Of a stretch of DNA of 64,000 nucleotides, positions 47,320-57,829 are shown piece by piece. This DNA comes from Cricetomys ansorgei (taxonomy: Eukaryota > Chordata > Mammalia > Rodentia > Nesomyidae), in NCBI GenBank assembly GCA_026225945.1, contig JAMJFZ010001815.1:16468501-16532500 (forward strand). Direction: 5' to 3'. The notes beneath the pieces are model-generated. The model had not been told where the DNA came from. It did not search any database and saw only the letters and a list, made by a program, of their open reading frames with translations. The first letter of the stretch is position 1. Each line of letters starts with the position of its first letter. The position numbers and the translations under genes are program-made.

Positions 47320-47705
47320 GTGTGTGTAAGGGAAAATGTGATATTCATTATTTTGTGTCTGGATTATTTTGCTTATCATAATTATCTCCAATCTCATTCA
47401 TTTGCCTGAAAAGGTCATGCTTTAATGCTTCTCTATGGCCAAATAAAATTCCATCTCATATATATGAATGAAATATACATTTTCATTATCCATTCATCAG
47501 ATGTCCATATAGGCTAGTTCTAAGGCTTAGATATTGTAAAAAGTTTAGCAAGAGACATGCATGTGCAAATATTTCTGTGAAATATTGTTCCCAATGCTGT
47601 GGGTATATACTCATCAGTGGAATCACTGGATAACATGGTAGTGCCATTTCATAGTTTTGAGAATTCTTCATAATTGTTTATATAATGACTGTACCAGTCA
47701 CGCTC
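47320..47705 (-). mobile_element. L1 ORF2 3' fragment
   Basis: 'ttttgtgtctggattatttt', 'ctccaatctcattcatttgc', 'tgaaatatacattttcatta', 'tccattcatcagatgtccat', 'gtgggtatatactcatcagt' and 'cataattgtttatataatga' are the complement of the L1 ORF2 C-terminal region. It abuts the plus-strand L1 that begins at 47740, giving two L1 pieces in opposite orientation. Confidence 0.85.
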
Positions 47706-47739
47706 TTGTTTGTGGTAAACAGAATTCCTTTTTCTCTAA

Positions 47740-48660
47740 AAATTACAAAAGAAAAAAAATAAATTATTGTGTCTTATCAAATGGAAGTAAAAACAGAAAC
47801 CAGCAAGAGGAATCATAAAAACTACACATACTTGCTGTAGGAATAAAATACAAGATTGATTGAATATCAAGTCACTAAAAACCTCAGAGAGAAACTAACA
47901 TACCTGTAGAATTGAATGATTATGAGAACACAATTCATCACTGTTTTAAAATAAAGTTAAAGCAGTTCTAAGATGAAAGTGTGTTCTTATAATTGCTTAC
48001 ATTAAACAATCAGTGTGATCTTTTCCATATAACTCAATTACACACTGCAAAGGCTGAGAAAAATAGATCAAGTCCACCCCAAAGAAGCAGGTGACAAGAA
48101 ATAACAGTAAATCCAGGGAAGGAGATGATGAAATGGAGATTAAAAAGGAATAGATAGAATCATTTAATCAACAAAACTCTTTGAAAAAAATAAAATTGAC
48201 AAACCCCTAGCAAACTAATAATAAAATAGAGAAAAGAACCAAATAATAAAAAATAAGAGATGTGGAGAGTGCTCATCTAACAAATTCAAATGAAATAAGA
48301 TGATAACTTTATAATATGTTATTCTACAAAACAAAAAAGTTTACAAGTAAGTAAATTTCTAGATATATATGACTGGCCAAAAATAAATCCAGGAGATGTA
48401 AGCAACTTAAATAAATCTATAAGAAGCAAAGAAGCAAGGGATACTAAAAAAAAAAAACCCTGCATATTCTTACCCACAAAAGCAAGTCTAGGACCTGATG
48501 GATTTCCCACAAATGCTACCATATCTCAAAGGAAGCACTGACACTAATCTTTGTCAAAATGGTTCATCAAATTCAAAGGAAGGAATTCTACAAAACTCAT
48601 TGTATGAAGATAGTCTTACTCTCATTACTCTCATACCAAAAGTGGGTAGTACATAACCAG
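47740..48660 (+). mobile_element. L1 ORF2 carcass, part 1 (endonuclease-RT linker into RT)
   Basis: Sense L1 ORF2: 'aagaagcaggtgacaagaaa', 'aaaattgacaaacccctagc' and 'gaaaagaaccaaataataaa'. The reverse-transcriptase entry motif is still readable as S-L-G-P-D-G-F at 48485-48505. 'attctacaaaactcattgta' and 'gtcttactctcattactctc' follow. Stops and indels are frequent. A B4 SINE interrupts it at about 48661. Confidence 0.9.
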
Positions 48661-48699
48661 AAAGGAGGTTAGAGTGATAGCTCCACGAGGGGGGGGGAA

Positions 48700-48708
48700 A
48701 TATATATG

Positions 48709-48775
<67 letters not shown>
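48700..48775. repeat. (TA)n microsatellite
   Basis: About 30 uninterrupted TA units after a short TATG lead-in. Confidence 0.97.
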
Positions 48776-48779
<4 letters not shown>

Positions 48780-49054
48780 GATATATCCCAAGCTCCCATT
48801 GTAAAAATCATCACAGAATCACAGAATCAGAGAATCACAGTGGTTTGTGCAAGAAATTCTAACCATGTAGGGATGTAGGAATAGTTTGGGCAGACACTCG
48901 TAGCTTTCTGGCTAGACAGTCTAGCAAAATAAGTGAGCTCTTCATCTATTGCGAGTCCATATCTCAAAAAGTAAGGTAGAGAGCAACTTAGGAAGCCACT
49001 CACTATTAATTTCTGACCTTCACATGTGGTGAAAATACACCTGAATATGCACGT

Positions 49055-49058
<4 letters not shown>

Positions 49059-49108
<50 letters not shown>
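49059..49108. repeat. (CA)n microsatellite
   Basis: About 25 uninterrupted CA units forming the 3' tail of the SINE. Confidence 0.97.
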
Positions 49109-49109
<1 letters not shown>

Positions 49110-49807
49110 CAAAACCAAGAAGCTTTGGATAAATGTTTTTGATAAACATAGATACAAAAATTATCAGTAAAATATATTAAGTTCATAAATAAAATATTTG
49201 TAAATTGAATTCAATAACACAGTACAAAGAGATTATAGACTATGATCAAGTAGAATTCATGCCAGGGATACAAGTTGTCTTAACAAATCAGCAATATTAA
49301 GGACAGACATTATATAGTCATACAATAAGATTGGGGAAAGAAATTTGACAGAATTCAAGATGCTTCATAAGAAAAATTAGAAAGATACTAGAAATAAAGG
49401 AAGCAAGCATCAACCTAATTATGACTGTTTATGAAAATCTTATAGACAACATTATCATAAATTGGAAAAAGCAAAAGCTTTTCCTCTCAAACTAAAACAA
49501 AGACACTATCTTTTTTATTCAATATACTTCCCAAACTCTTAACTAAAGCAGTAAGTTTAAGATACGAGAAGGAAGTAAAATGGATGTTCATATGAAAAGA
49601 AGAGGTCAAATCATCAGTATTTCCAGGCAATATGGTCTTATATATAATATAATCTAAATACACCACCAGAGAGCTCTGATATTTGATAAACATATTTAGC
49701 AAAGAAGCAGGATATGAAATCAATATACAAAACTCATTAACCTTTACATGTACTGATATTTTGTTCTAAAAAAAAATAGCCAGAAGTCTCCACTAACAAT
49801 AGCTTCA
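49109..49807 (+). mobile_element. L1 ORF2 carcass, part 2 (core RT), catalytic motif lost
   Basis: It continues part 1: Y-D-Q-V-E-F-M-P-G-I is readable at 49241-49270 (typical L1 has HDQVGFIPG). Then comes the region equivalent to the catalytic FADD box at 49620-49631, here F-P-G-N inside S-S-V-F-P-G-N-M-V-L-Y, so both catalytic aspartates are gone. 'ccactaacaatagcttcaaa' marks the point where another L1 3' UTR interrupts it. Confidence 0.9.
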
Positions 49808-50100
49808 AAAAGTGTAAGAGCCAAAGGGGATGGAGGACTAGGATTACAAGGCCCTCTGAATATACTAAGCAAGGAACATATGAGCTCACAGAAACTAAAG
49901 CTACATGGATCTGCACCACGTTCTCTGCATATGTATTATAGCTATTAGCTTAGTATTTTATGGGACTTCAGATTGTGAGATCTAGTGGTTTCTTATGCCC
50001 GTTCTTGGGAACTTTTTCCTATTGTTGGTTACAGTGTCCAACTTTGACATGATGGCTTTTTCTTCATATTATATTTTATTTTGTTATGTTAAGAAAACAC
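49808..50100 (+). mobile_element. L1 3' UTR inserted inside L1 ORF2
   Basis: 'aaggaacatatgagctcaca', 'gaaactaaagctacatggat', 'gttcttgggaactttttcct', 'attgttggttacagtgtcca' and 'actttgacatgatggctttt' are sense rodent L1 3'-UTR phrases, ending in AAATAAAATAAAATAAAAAC. ORF2 phrases stop at 49807 and resume in register at about 50125, so this is a short, 5'-truncated L1 nested in an older L1. Confidence 0.82.
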
Positions 50101-51000
50101 AAATAAAATAAAATAAAAACAACTAGGAATAAACCTAAACAAAGGAGTTGCAAGAATCCTAAAATAAAACTATAATGAAATAACACACTAACTAAATAAA
50201 TTAAAAATATGATGAAAATGAAAAATGTCTCTGCCTTGATTGGAAGAATTAATACTGGGAAAATGGTATATTGCAGAAAGTACACAGACCCAACGCAATC
50301 CTCACTAAATTGCAATGACCTTCTTAATAGGGTAGAGGACCAATAAACACAGACACAAAATAAAGGATCTATAATCTTTGACAAAATTCAATGACATATA
50401 TTGGAAAAAAGATGATCCCTTCAATGAATTGTATTAGGAAAGATAAACATCTTCTTATTGAAAAAATAAAAAACCAGAATAGATCAGTAGCTGTACTCCT
50501 GCAAACAGATTAATTTCAAAATACAATAAGTCCTTAATGTAAAATCTGACACTGAATATTCTAGGGAAAACAAAAACAAATCATTTTGAGCTATTGTCAT
50601 TGGCCATGATATCTGGAACAGTCACAATAGCTCAGAAAATAATGTCAATAATTTGCAAATAGGGTTATTAAATCCAAAAACTTCAACAGAACAAAGGAAA
50701 CAATTAGAGAATGAAGAGATAGTCTAATGAATGGAACAAGATTGTTTCTAAGTGTATATTTTATAAGGAATTATTTTCTTGGACCAATAAAAAACTCTGA
50801 AGATTGAACACACCCAAAATAATTCAACCAATGAATGAGCTAATGAACTGAATAGTAAATCTCCATAAGAAAAAATATAAATGACCTGTAAGCATTTAAA
50901 AAATGTATCATCAATAGCCATAAGGAATATGCAAATTAAATTTTTCCTATAATTATTTTTCATCTCAGTCACAATAACAATAAAAAGATGACACGATTTT
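50101..51000 (+). mobile_element. L1 ORF2 carcass, part 3 (C-terminal)
   Basis: 'aactaggaataaacctaaac', 'aaggatctataatctttgac', 'aaaagatgatcccttcaatg', 'aggaccaataaacacagac', 'ctgtaagcatttaaaaaatg', 'aaggaatatgcaaattaaat' and 'catctcagtcacaataacaa' give the C-terminal portion in sense orientation. No recognisable 3' UTR follows. Confidence 0.85.
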
Positions 51001-51374
51001 GAAAGACAGGAAAGAGAGGTATTTGGGAGATTTTTGAGAGAGCAATGGAAGAAATAAATAATATAAATATATTATGGTATCAAAAAAGTAAGGTTTATTT
51101 CTTTGAAAAGGAAACAAATCAAAAGAAATGCTGGTAAGCTTTATGCATATTTTTAAATGTTATAGTAATAACCTGCAATGTAACTTTGGAATGCATTATA
51201 TTAAGTACATTATGACTGAGATCATCAGAAACATTTTTTTTCACATTAAAAACAAAATGAAATTGGACTTGTAGCAACTAGTTTGCCAAAGTTACATTTC
51301 GCTTAAGCTTGACTGGGTTATTCTACATTTTGTATACATTTGTATACATTATTTCATTGATTTAAGGGTTCTTT
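51001..51374. other. AT-rich single-copy sequence
   Basis: No feature was recognised. Confidence 0.4.
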
Positions 51375-51665
51375 TGAAAACATATGCTGAAATGTGCTCA
51401 CCATGGTATTATTATTCAGATGTAGACCTCTATGACTGAGCCATAGAGTCCCTCCACAGGAATTGAGTAAGCTTTTTATAAGACAATGAGCTCTTGTTTT
51501 CTCTGGAAATTTTTCTGTCTTTTGATCCTTCCCTCTTCTACCGTTGTTAAACAGGAAGTTGTCCCATATCAGCTATTCCAGCCTTGATATTTGAGGTTCA
51601 ACATGCCAGAACCATAATCCAATAAGTTTGTTTGTTATAAAGTATCATTTTTTATGGTATATTAT
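51375..51665 (+). mobile_element. Old MaLR LTR (MLT1/MST-like)
   Basis: 'gctcaccatggtattattat', 'aggaattgagtaagcttttt', 'ataagacaatgagctcttgt', 'ccagccttgatatttgaggt', 'gccagaaccataatccaata' and 'gtatattattactgcacaa' follow the order of a mammalian MaLR LTR, including the splice-like and polyadenylation-like 3' part. It is highly diverged. Confidence 0.65.
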
Positions 51666-51897
51666 TACTGCACAAAAACTTACTAACATTATTAAGACAC
51701 ATAAATATAAAAACTATGGAAATTAACAAAGTTTATGGTTTCACATTAACCTACTTACAAAGAAAAATATTATCACTGAATAAATAGAAAACCGTGGAAT
51801 TCCCTGTTGTATTTTTTCCAAGCTTTACATAATATGAAAGAATGAGAGAAAGTATAGGTCTTTTGTCCAAGACACACAATATCTTTAGGACATTCTC
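51666..51897. other. AT-rich spacer
   Basis: No feature was recognised. Confidence 0.35.
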
Positions 51898-51912
51898 AGG
51901 ATAAGAAGCAAT
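51898..51912. repeat. Target-site duplication, left copy
   Basis: AGGATAAGAAGCAAT is identical to 52071-52085 and brackets a B1 SINE. Confidence 0.96.
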
Positions 51913-52070
51913 GTATTTATTTATTTACTTACTTATTTCGTTTTTGAGACAGGAGTTCTCTGTTGTACCTATGGCTGCCCTGTAACTCACTCTGTAGATT
52001 TCGAACTCACAGAGACCCACCTGTCTCTGCTGAGTGCTGGGATGAAAGACTTGAACCACCACTGCCTGGC
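51913..52070 (-). mobile_element. B1 SINE with perfect 15-bp target-site duplications
   Basis: The T-rich left edge (ATTT/ACTT repeats) is the complement of the A tail. Then come 'gagacaggagttctctgttg', 'ctatggctgccctgtaactc', 'actctgtagatttcgaactc', 'acagagacccacctgtctct', 'gctgagtgctgggatgaaag' and 'ccaccactgcctggc'. The usual 'accaggctggcc' segment is deleted. Identical 15-bp duplications make this the cleanest retroposition event in the window and among the youngest. Confidence 0.96.
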
Positions 52071-52085
52071 AGGATAAGAAGCAAT
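52071..52085. repeat. Target-site duplication, right copy
   Basis: AGGATAAGAAGCAAT, identical to 51898-51912. Confidence 0.96.
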
Positions 52086-54782
52086 TTTAAGCAAAGATTA
52101 AGGCAACAGGTTGTTCTAGTACTTGGAAATAGACAAGTGGTAACACCATATTTCTAATCTGAGAAATACATAAACAAGGACTGCGGCTTGCAAGCAAGAG
52201 TCAACTTTTAACATCATTGGACTGAATTTAAGAAGCACTGTGACAGACTTTGCATTAAAACTTGTGACTCAAACCTAGCAGAAAAATATATTCAGAGACA
52301 ATAGAAATAGTAATATAACAATGGATCTTGGATCATGCTAGGATTGTATCCAAACAGGAATTGAGGTCACAAGTTTACATTTATCAAGATTTGATTAAAT
52401 ATGTCTCTCTTTGTCCTTTTATTTTTCTGTGTATAGAAAGTACCTATTACAAGTAACATTCTATTCCAAGTTGCAAATCTTATCTCTAAATTTTTCATAG
52501 TAAAGAAAACTAAGTTAAGAAATTTATGACCTATATTCTGAAGCATCTTTTTAAAATAAGACCTTGGGAATTATATCAGTTCATCACATATTGAATATTA
52601 ACCAGGTTTGCATACATTAATTAAATTCGTAACTATTTTACAAAGTTGTGCTTTTGTTCTCCATAACAACATTAGTATTTCATCAAAATACAATCAATTG
52701 CATTTACATCAAGACATTAGGTAAATATATTTATCATCTCATCTTTTCATTTAAAATAGCATCTGGGATCTTTATCCTCTATATCACTCTGAGTAGAGGA
52801 CAGGTAGATATGATACAACACAAGATAATAACCAATAAATTATTGTTCTTTGAGGAAGTATAATAGTAAAATTATTTCATAAAACACATCAGATAAGTAC
52901 AAAAAAATGTCTTTGAAATTAAAAGATACAAAAGAAAATGTCAGGTCATTGTTGTGCATTAAATGTGATAAATAGCCCCAGTATATGTGAAATAAAAGCA
53001 TATAGAATTATGTGTTCTATAGCCATGTTTTCATAAGCATCATAAATCATGGATATATTTCTACTCTTTATCCTGGAAAGTGATTCAAGTGTCACTCATC
53101 TATACAATATGTATAATACATAATTCATCATAAAATTTTCTATCTAGCAGAATCAATCATATATAGAAAGATATGATGACATCATCATTAAATCCAAGGA
53201 TGTCCATCTGTATATACTTATTAGGCATGTGTGAATGTATAATGTTTCCACTAAGATATATATAGATATAGAAATCATGTTTTCTTATGACATATCAAAC
53301 AAAATACCATTTAGTTTTCCTCTCTGAATACTCACCACATAAAATCAAACACATACCAAGTTACTAGAATATATTTATTCTGTGAGTATCGTTATAAGGA
53401 TCTAATAGCCAGTTATGTATCTTTTATAGTATCTAAATTGACTAACTTCATAATTAAGTTATCTTTGTTGATCTGAAGTGTATGATGATATGTATACTAT
53501 AAAATAAATTTCCTCTTGTCTAGTATAATGAATATAACATTTTATAAGCTTAATTATTAAATAGTAATTTAATAAATGTCTTGAATAATACAAAGATAGG
53601 TACGTGTCACAGTCATCAGAGTCAGCCTGAAACAATTTTGACTATCTAAAATCTAAATAAAAAAAATCTACTGTAAATATAAAACAATAGTATTTAATTG
53701 TAACGCAGATAATAAACTCCAATCTACAAATTTATCATCCAAATATGTTACTAAACAATGAAATTAAATAATTCTTGGTAAAGGTATTAAAATAATTATA
53801 TAACCAGGTTGATGAATGAGAAAGTCTCCATCATCTCACAGAGAATGTTACAGGAAGGATTCATTGAGGAAAGTTAAAATCAGTGATAAAGACACTGAAA
53901 ACCAAGAGTATAAGATGTGCACATCCTCTAAGAGATGAAATAAATTCTCTTTAAGTAATTTGATGTAAACTATTTTCTTTTAGAAAATGAAATAATAAAG
54001 ATGAATTATAATTTTATATAGATAAACTTAGTATGGTAATTTAGCCAAGTTACTTTATCATACCTAGAAAATATTGTGCTATTGTCATGGCTTATGTAAT
54101 GAAAACAGCAGGAACTTCTGTGGTGATTTTAGGAAAAAAAAGCTAGAGTTTCAATATTATCCTGAGGATACATCAGATAAACTGAAATTAAGGGATGCTC
54201 TAAAGCACAGCTTGTTAAAAAGTAGATTGAGAACCCACAATGAATCACGACACTGAATGCCAGGCTCTATAAAAAGCTGACAACAGTGGAAGGCTTCCAA
54301 CTACAAAATAAAAAAAAAAATCAAAATATAAACTGCAAAGGTCATCTAGCTACCAATCATGTTTCATCTACTGACTTCCTGCAGTCTTGGTTCTGAACAC
54401 TCAACTTGTATACATTATACTGTGTATGCCATCATATCATGGTGCACCATTGAGCACTGTGTGAAACAATGAGGCTCATATTTGTGAATGTATGTGATTA
54501 ATGGTGGTGTTTTTACTGCCCATATGATATTTCCTGCTCTTACCAAATTATAATGATTCAGTTATCATAAATAAGGTTTCTAATGTTGTCATCATTCTTC
54601 AGCATGGATCAAAGTAGCATGTCTTTGGACTGTATTGCATGAGAACATTTGATTTTAAAAATTGCAATTTAAATTGTTGACATGTTTCATAAAGCACCAT
54701 TTAATGAGTATTAGTTTTGGATTAGGCCAGAATATCTAACACTTCCTTAATTGTTTCTAACTATACTTCTACTGTTTTGGAC
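52086..54782. other. Long AT-rich stretch without recognised features
   Basis: About 2.7 kb with no transposon landmark. A slightly more complex patch at 54060-54310 resembles neither a gene nor a repeat that I can name with confidence. Confidence 0.4.
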
Positions 54783-54830
54783 CATAGTATAGTATAGTAT
54801 AGTATAGTTTAGTATACTATTAGTATACAA
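54783..54830. repeat. (TATAG)n short tandem repeat
   Basis: Five-base TATAG units, about six in a row, decaying into TTTAG and TACTATTAG. Confidence 0.92.
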
Positions 54831-55029
54831 AAGTTAGTATTTTGGACTTAGTATGAAGGCATAGCATTCTTAGCACTGACAAGTATAAAATCAATTAATT
54901 AACTCAAAAAACCTTTGAAGGGGCTCTACATCATGTAGTATCAATATTTAGTAATGATTTAATGCTTTATATATAAAAATCACATATCCCATAAGAATAA
55001 AAATTTGCTCTCAAATTTAATAATGTTTA
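54831..55029. other. AT-rich spacer
   Basis: No feature was recognised. Confidence 0.35.
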
Positions 55030-55155
55030 GTTAACTGATATCTAAATTGTTATGAGGGACTTGAACTATGAAGCAAAATAAACTATTTCTCCCTTATTAT
55101 TTTTTTGGGGGCAAGGTATTTTATTATAGTAACAGGAAGTGAGACAGGTAGTAAA
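55030..55155 (+). mobile_element. 3' end of an LTR-like rodent repeat
   Basis: 'gaagcaaaataaactatttc', 'tcccttattatttttttggg' and 'ggtattttattatagtaaca' with 'ggaagtgagacaggta' resemble the 3' end of the repeat type seen at 33502-33580 (AATAAA, then 'tttatcacagcaacagaaa'-like). Only this end is recognisable. Confidence 0.48.
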
Positions 55156-55646
55156 ACATGTATTCTTTTGTATACTAGTGAAACAAGATGATTTACAGGT
55201 AGCATTAGACTGTGTTGCTACTGTTCATGACTTTTACCATGAATTTTTTATTTTGGATCAGCATTACTTAGAAAGCAATCTTGTCCATGGCTCCTTAGAT
55301 TGTGATGGATATTTCAGTTCAGCATTACTCATTCTCAGGTTTCAGGTAGTTTAGATCCACTAGGAGTATTACCAACCTTTCTGGTAGTTTATTCTGTCTT
55401 TAAAGCCAGAGAACTAATAGCGGTACAAGATCAAAGTAAGCTATGATTCATTTTGTGGACTCTAGATTCTCAGGTTCTTTCTAGCTTTATCTTTGTCACT
55501 TCACTCACCCCCATATTCTTGATTTCCCACTATGTTGCCTGCATATCCAGAACAAACTGGAGTCCAATAGCTCATAAGAAATATCTAACTACTTCCCAGC
55601 ATTACATGAAATCAACTCACTCAGTATCATTTCAAAAGCCCCTGAC
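55156..55646. other. Single-copy sequence without recognised features
   Basis: This is moderately complex sequence. No exon or repeat was recognised. Confidence 0.4.
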
Positions 55647-55672
55647 TAGTTACACATTTTTAATCAAATTCT
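55647..55672 (+). repeat. 26-bp direct repeat, copy 1
   Basis: It begins TAGTTACACATTTTTAATCA and recurs at 55754-55779 with a single mismatch. Flanks are unrelated. Confidence 0.8.
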
Positions 55673-55753
55673 AGATGATACATTATGAAGCCCTCAATTA
55701 AATTAATGGAGTAAGTTCAATCCCTTTACACAATTATTCAATGCCACTACTAA

Positions 55754-55779
55754 TAGTTACACATTTCTAATCAAATTCT
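55754..55779 (+). repeat. 26-bp direct repeat, copy 2
   Basis: It begins TAGTTACACATTTCTAATCA. 25 of 26 positions match copy 1, 107 bp upstream. Confidence 0.8.
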
Positions 55780-56060
55780 GATTGATGTGAATGGGAAAAC
55801 TCAATTTAAATTTGAGAATGTTGGACAAAACACTGGCGTTCAGGGCCAACCAAGCTCAAAAGGCCAGATTTTAGTTAGTGTATAAGAATGATAAATTAAC
55901 AGAGCCATGTCAAACAGAAATAGAGATGCCTTTTCCAACTCTGCAGCTTAGATTTGAATAGGCCCAACACCATTATACTACTACCTAGCCTGCCTTAATG
56001 GTGCAAAGTAAATTTTCTCTTGAAGAATGATGATATACAGATTATAAAATGAACTCATAA
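55780..56060. other. Single-copy sequence
   Basis: No feature was recognised. Confidence 0.35.
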
Positions 56061-56112
56061 ATTATATATATATGCATATATATACATATATACACATGCA
56101 TACAGTATATAC

Positions 56113-56151
<39 letters not shown>

Positions 56152-56172
56152 CATAGAGAGAGAGTGTGTGTA

Positions 56173-56205
<33 letters not shown>

Positions 56206-56231
56206 GTGTGTGTGTGAGTGTGTGTGTGTGT
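56061..56231. repeat. (TA)n/(AGAG)/(GT)n compound microsatellite
   Basis: TA/TACA/TGCA units to 56154, a short GAGAGAG, then GT units with regular GA interruptions (gtgagtgt) to 56231. Open frames on both strands here are artefacts of the repeat. Confidence 0.96.
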
Positions 56232-56279
56232 TAACATCACAATATCTTGAAAGAAAGTTTTGTTTGGCTTTGAAATGTT

Positions 56280-56740
56280 TTCACATTATGTTCTGTGAGA
56301 ATTAGATCCAATGTGTTTTATCATATTTATCCTCCCTTCCCTTGCTCTTCCCAGATCCATATTCCTTCCCTTCCTATCTAACTTTGTGTTCTTTCTTTTC
56401 CCCATAAAACTCAATATGTGTTGCCCAAATATTCTTGGATGTGTGACCTTCCATTGGAGTATGATCAATTTATCAGTACCTTTCTCATAAAGAACACTGA
56501 TCTCTCTCAGCAACTAACATTTGCCAATACCTTCTCTACTAGCGGTATAACATCCCGCACAGTTCTGCTCTCCAGCTGCAATTCAGTCTGCCTCAGACTT
56601 ACAGAGATCTTGTGCATGATATCATAATCAGTGTGGGTGTATATGCTCAGCCTTCTGGGTGCGTCCAGTAAAGATTGCTTATTCATAATCACCCACTGCC
56701 TCTGACTCCTACACTCTTTAAATATCCTCTTTATTTCTCT
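56280..56740 (-). mobile_element. Rodent L1 3' UTR fragment
   Basis: 'ttgctcttcccagatccata', 'caatatgtgttgcccaaata', 'ttcttggatgtgtgaccttc', 'cattggagtatgatcaattt' and 'ctctctcagcaactaacatt' follow the complement of a rodent L1 3' UTR. Confidence 0.8.
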
Positions 56741-56769
56741 AAAATTAAAAATTCCTAAGCATTTTTCCT

Positions 56770-57235
56770 TTTTCCTTTTACTTTTTTTTAATCTTTAAAT
56801 TTTCATAGATTTATACAATTCATCTTAATCATTTCTTTCACCCTACTTCCTCCTTGCTCCTTCCCATGGCTCTCCTTCCCAATATCTCCTTTCTAGCTTC
56901 ACTTCTTATATAACCTGTTGAGTCGAATCAGTGCTGCTCACACATTCTTGATTGTAAGACTATAAACTTGCCAATAGCCAAACCTCAGTAAAAAGTGACT
57001 CTCCCTCACCTAGCACACCACAGTAACACCACAGACTTGCCACATCCATATTGGAAGCTTTACTGGCTTGATCTTGTGTAGAACTTGGGCACATAACTAA
57101 CCACAGTTGTTCTAAGTTCATGTGTGTAAAACCCTCACCTTGTTCAGAATACAGCATTTCACAGCACTCCTCTCCATCCTCCTCACAGAGCTCCTGCAGT
57201 GTTTCCAACCTGATTTGTTTAATGATTCCTGATAC
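56770..57235 (-). mobile_element. Second, adjacent rodent L1 3' UTR
   Basis: A new T-rich edge is followed by 'ctcttcccaatatctccttt'-like sequence, 'cctgttgagtcgaatcagtg', 'ctgctcacacattcttgatt', 'gtgactctccctcacctagc', 'tctaagttcatgtgtgtaaa' and 'cagcatttcacagcactcct'. The restart of the 3'-end order shows a separate insertion from 56280. Confidence 0.8.
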
Positions 57236-57829
57236 TTAGAGGTTGGTGTCTGTACAGAAGTTCAACCTACCTTTGGGTATTCACAATCATTTGATCTCTG
57301 TTGCACAAGAAATGAAGAAAGAACATTTTGAAGAACTGTTTCATTTTGATCAGTAATGCAATTCCATTCTATGGGAGAAAATTTAAACAATGTTTCTGAG
57401 AAAACACAAGCCTATTTAAATATTTGCATTTGGAAACATTTACTACTATATAATAAATATTTATATTTATGAATCTGCACTAGTATTTATTATACTGTGT
57501 ACTAAGTGTTATAAATTATAACATGTAGACAGATAGTTTTATGAAACTGTAACTATAAATTAGCTTAACAGTCCAGTAGATACTCTAAGAAAGAGAGGAT
57601 GAATCTAATGTCTAATACTGTGTTTTCAATGCTGTATATAGATATGCAGTTTATATTCCTGGATGATTTGATGATTTGCTCTCCTGTAATTACACATGTG
57701 CACCCTCCTGGAGTACACAGAGACTCTCATGGAGAATCTTCATTATTTTACATGCAGTTCTCAAGAGACAGCGATGAATCCCCTTTCCAGAGAACTGTAA
57801 AGAAAGTTTTTAAAATTTAATTCATTGCC
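57236..57829. other. Single-copy sequence without recognised features
   Basis: AT-rich to about 57590, then a more complex patch at 57600-57800 whose open frame has no motif I recognise. Confidence 0.4.

Larger units (their letters stand above)
48661..49108 (+). mobile_element. B4/RSINE1-type SINE with two microsatellites, inside L1
   Basis: 'gctttctggctagacagtct', 'agcaaaataagtgagctctt', 'tctcaaaaagtaaggtagag' and 'agcaacttaggaagccactc' match a sense B4 SINE, ending in a 25-unit CA tract (49059-49108). Its left part has been taken over by a G9 run (48689-48697) and a TA array (48700-48775). L1 ORF2 resumes right after the CA tract. Confidence 0.82.

Noticed and set aside
48554..48862. Open frames with Tyr-Ile repeats on both strands (also at 12498, 41772 and 56055)
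   Set aside because: They are translations of (TA)n microsatellites.
54060..54310. Possible MER5/Charlie-type DNA transposon
   Set aside because: A few phrases ('gcttgttaaaaagtagattg', 'gagaaccca') recall such elements, but terminal inverted repeats and collinear order are not convincing.
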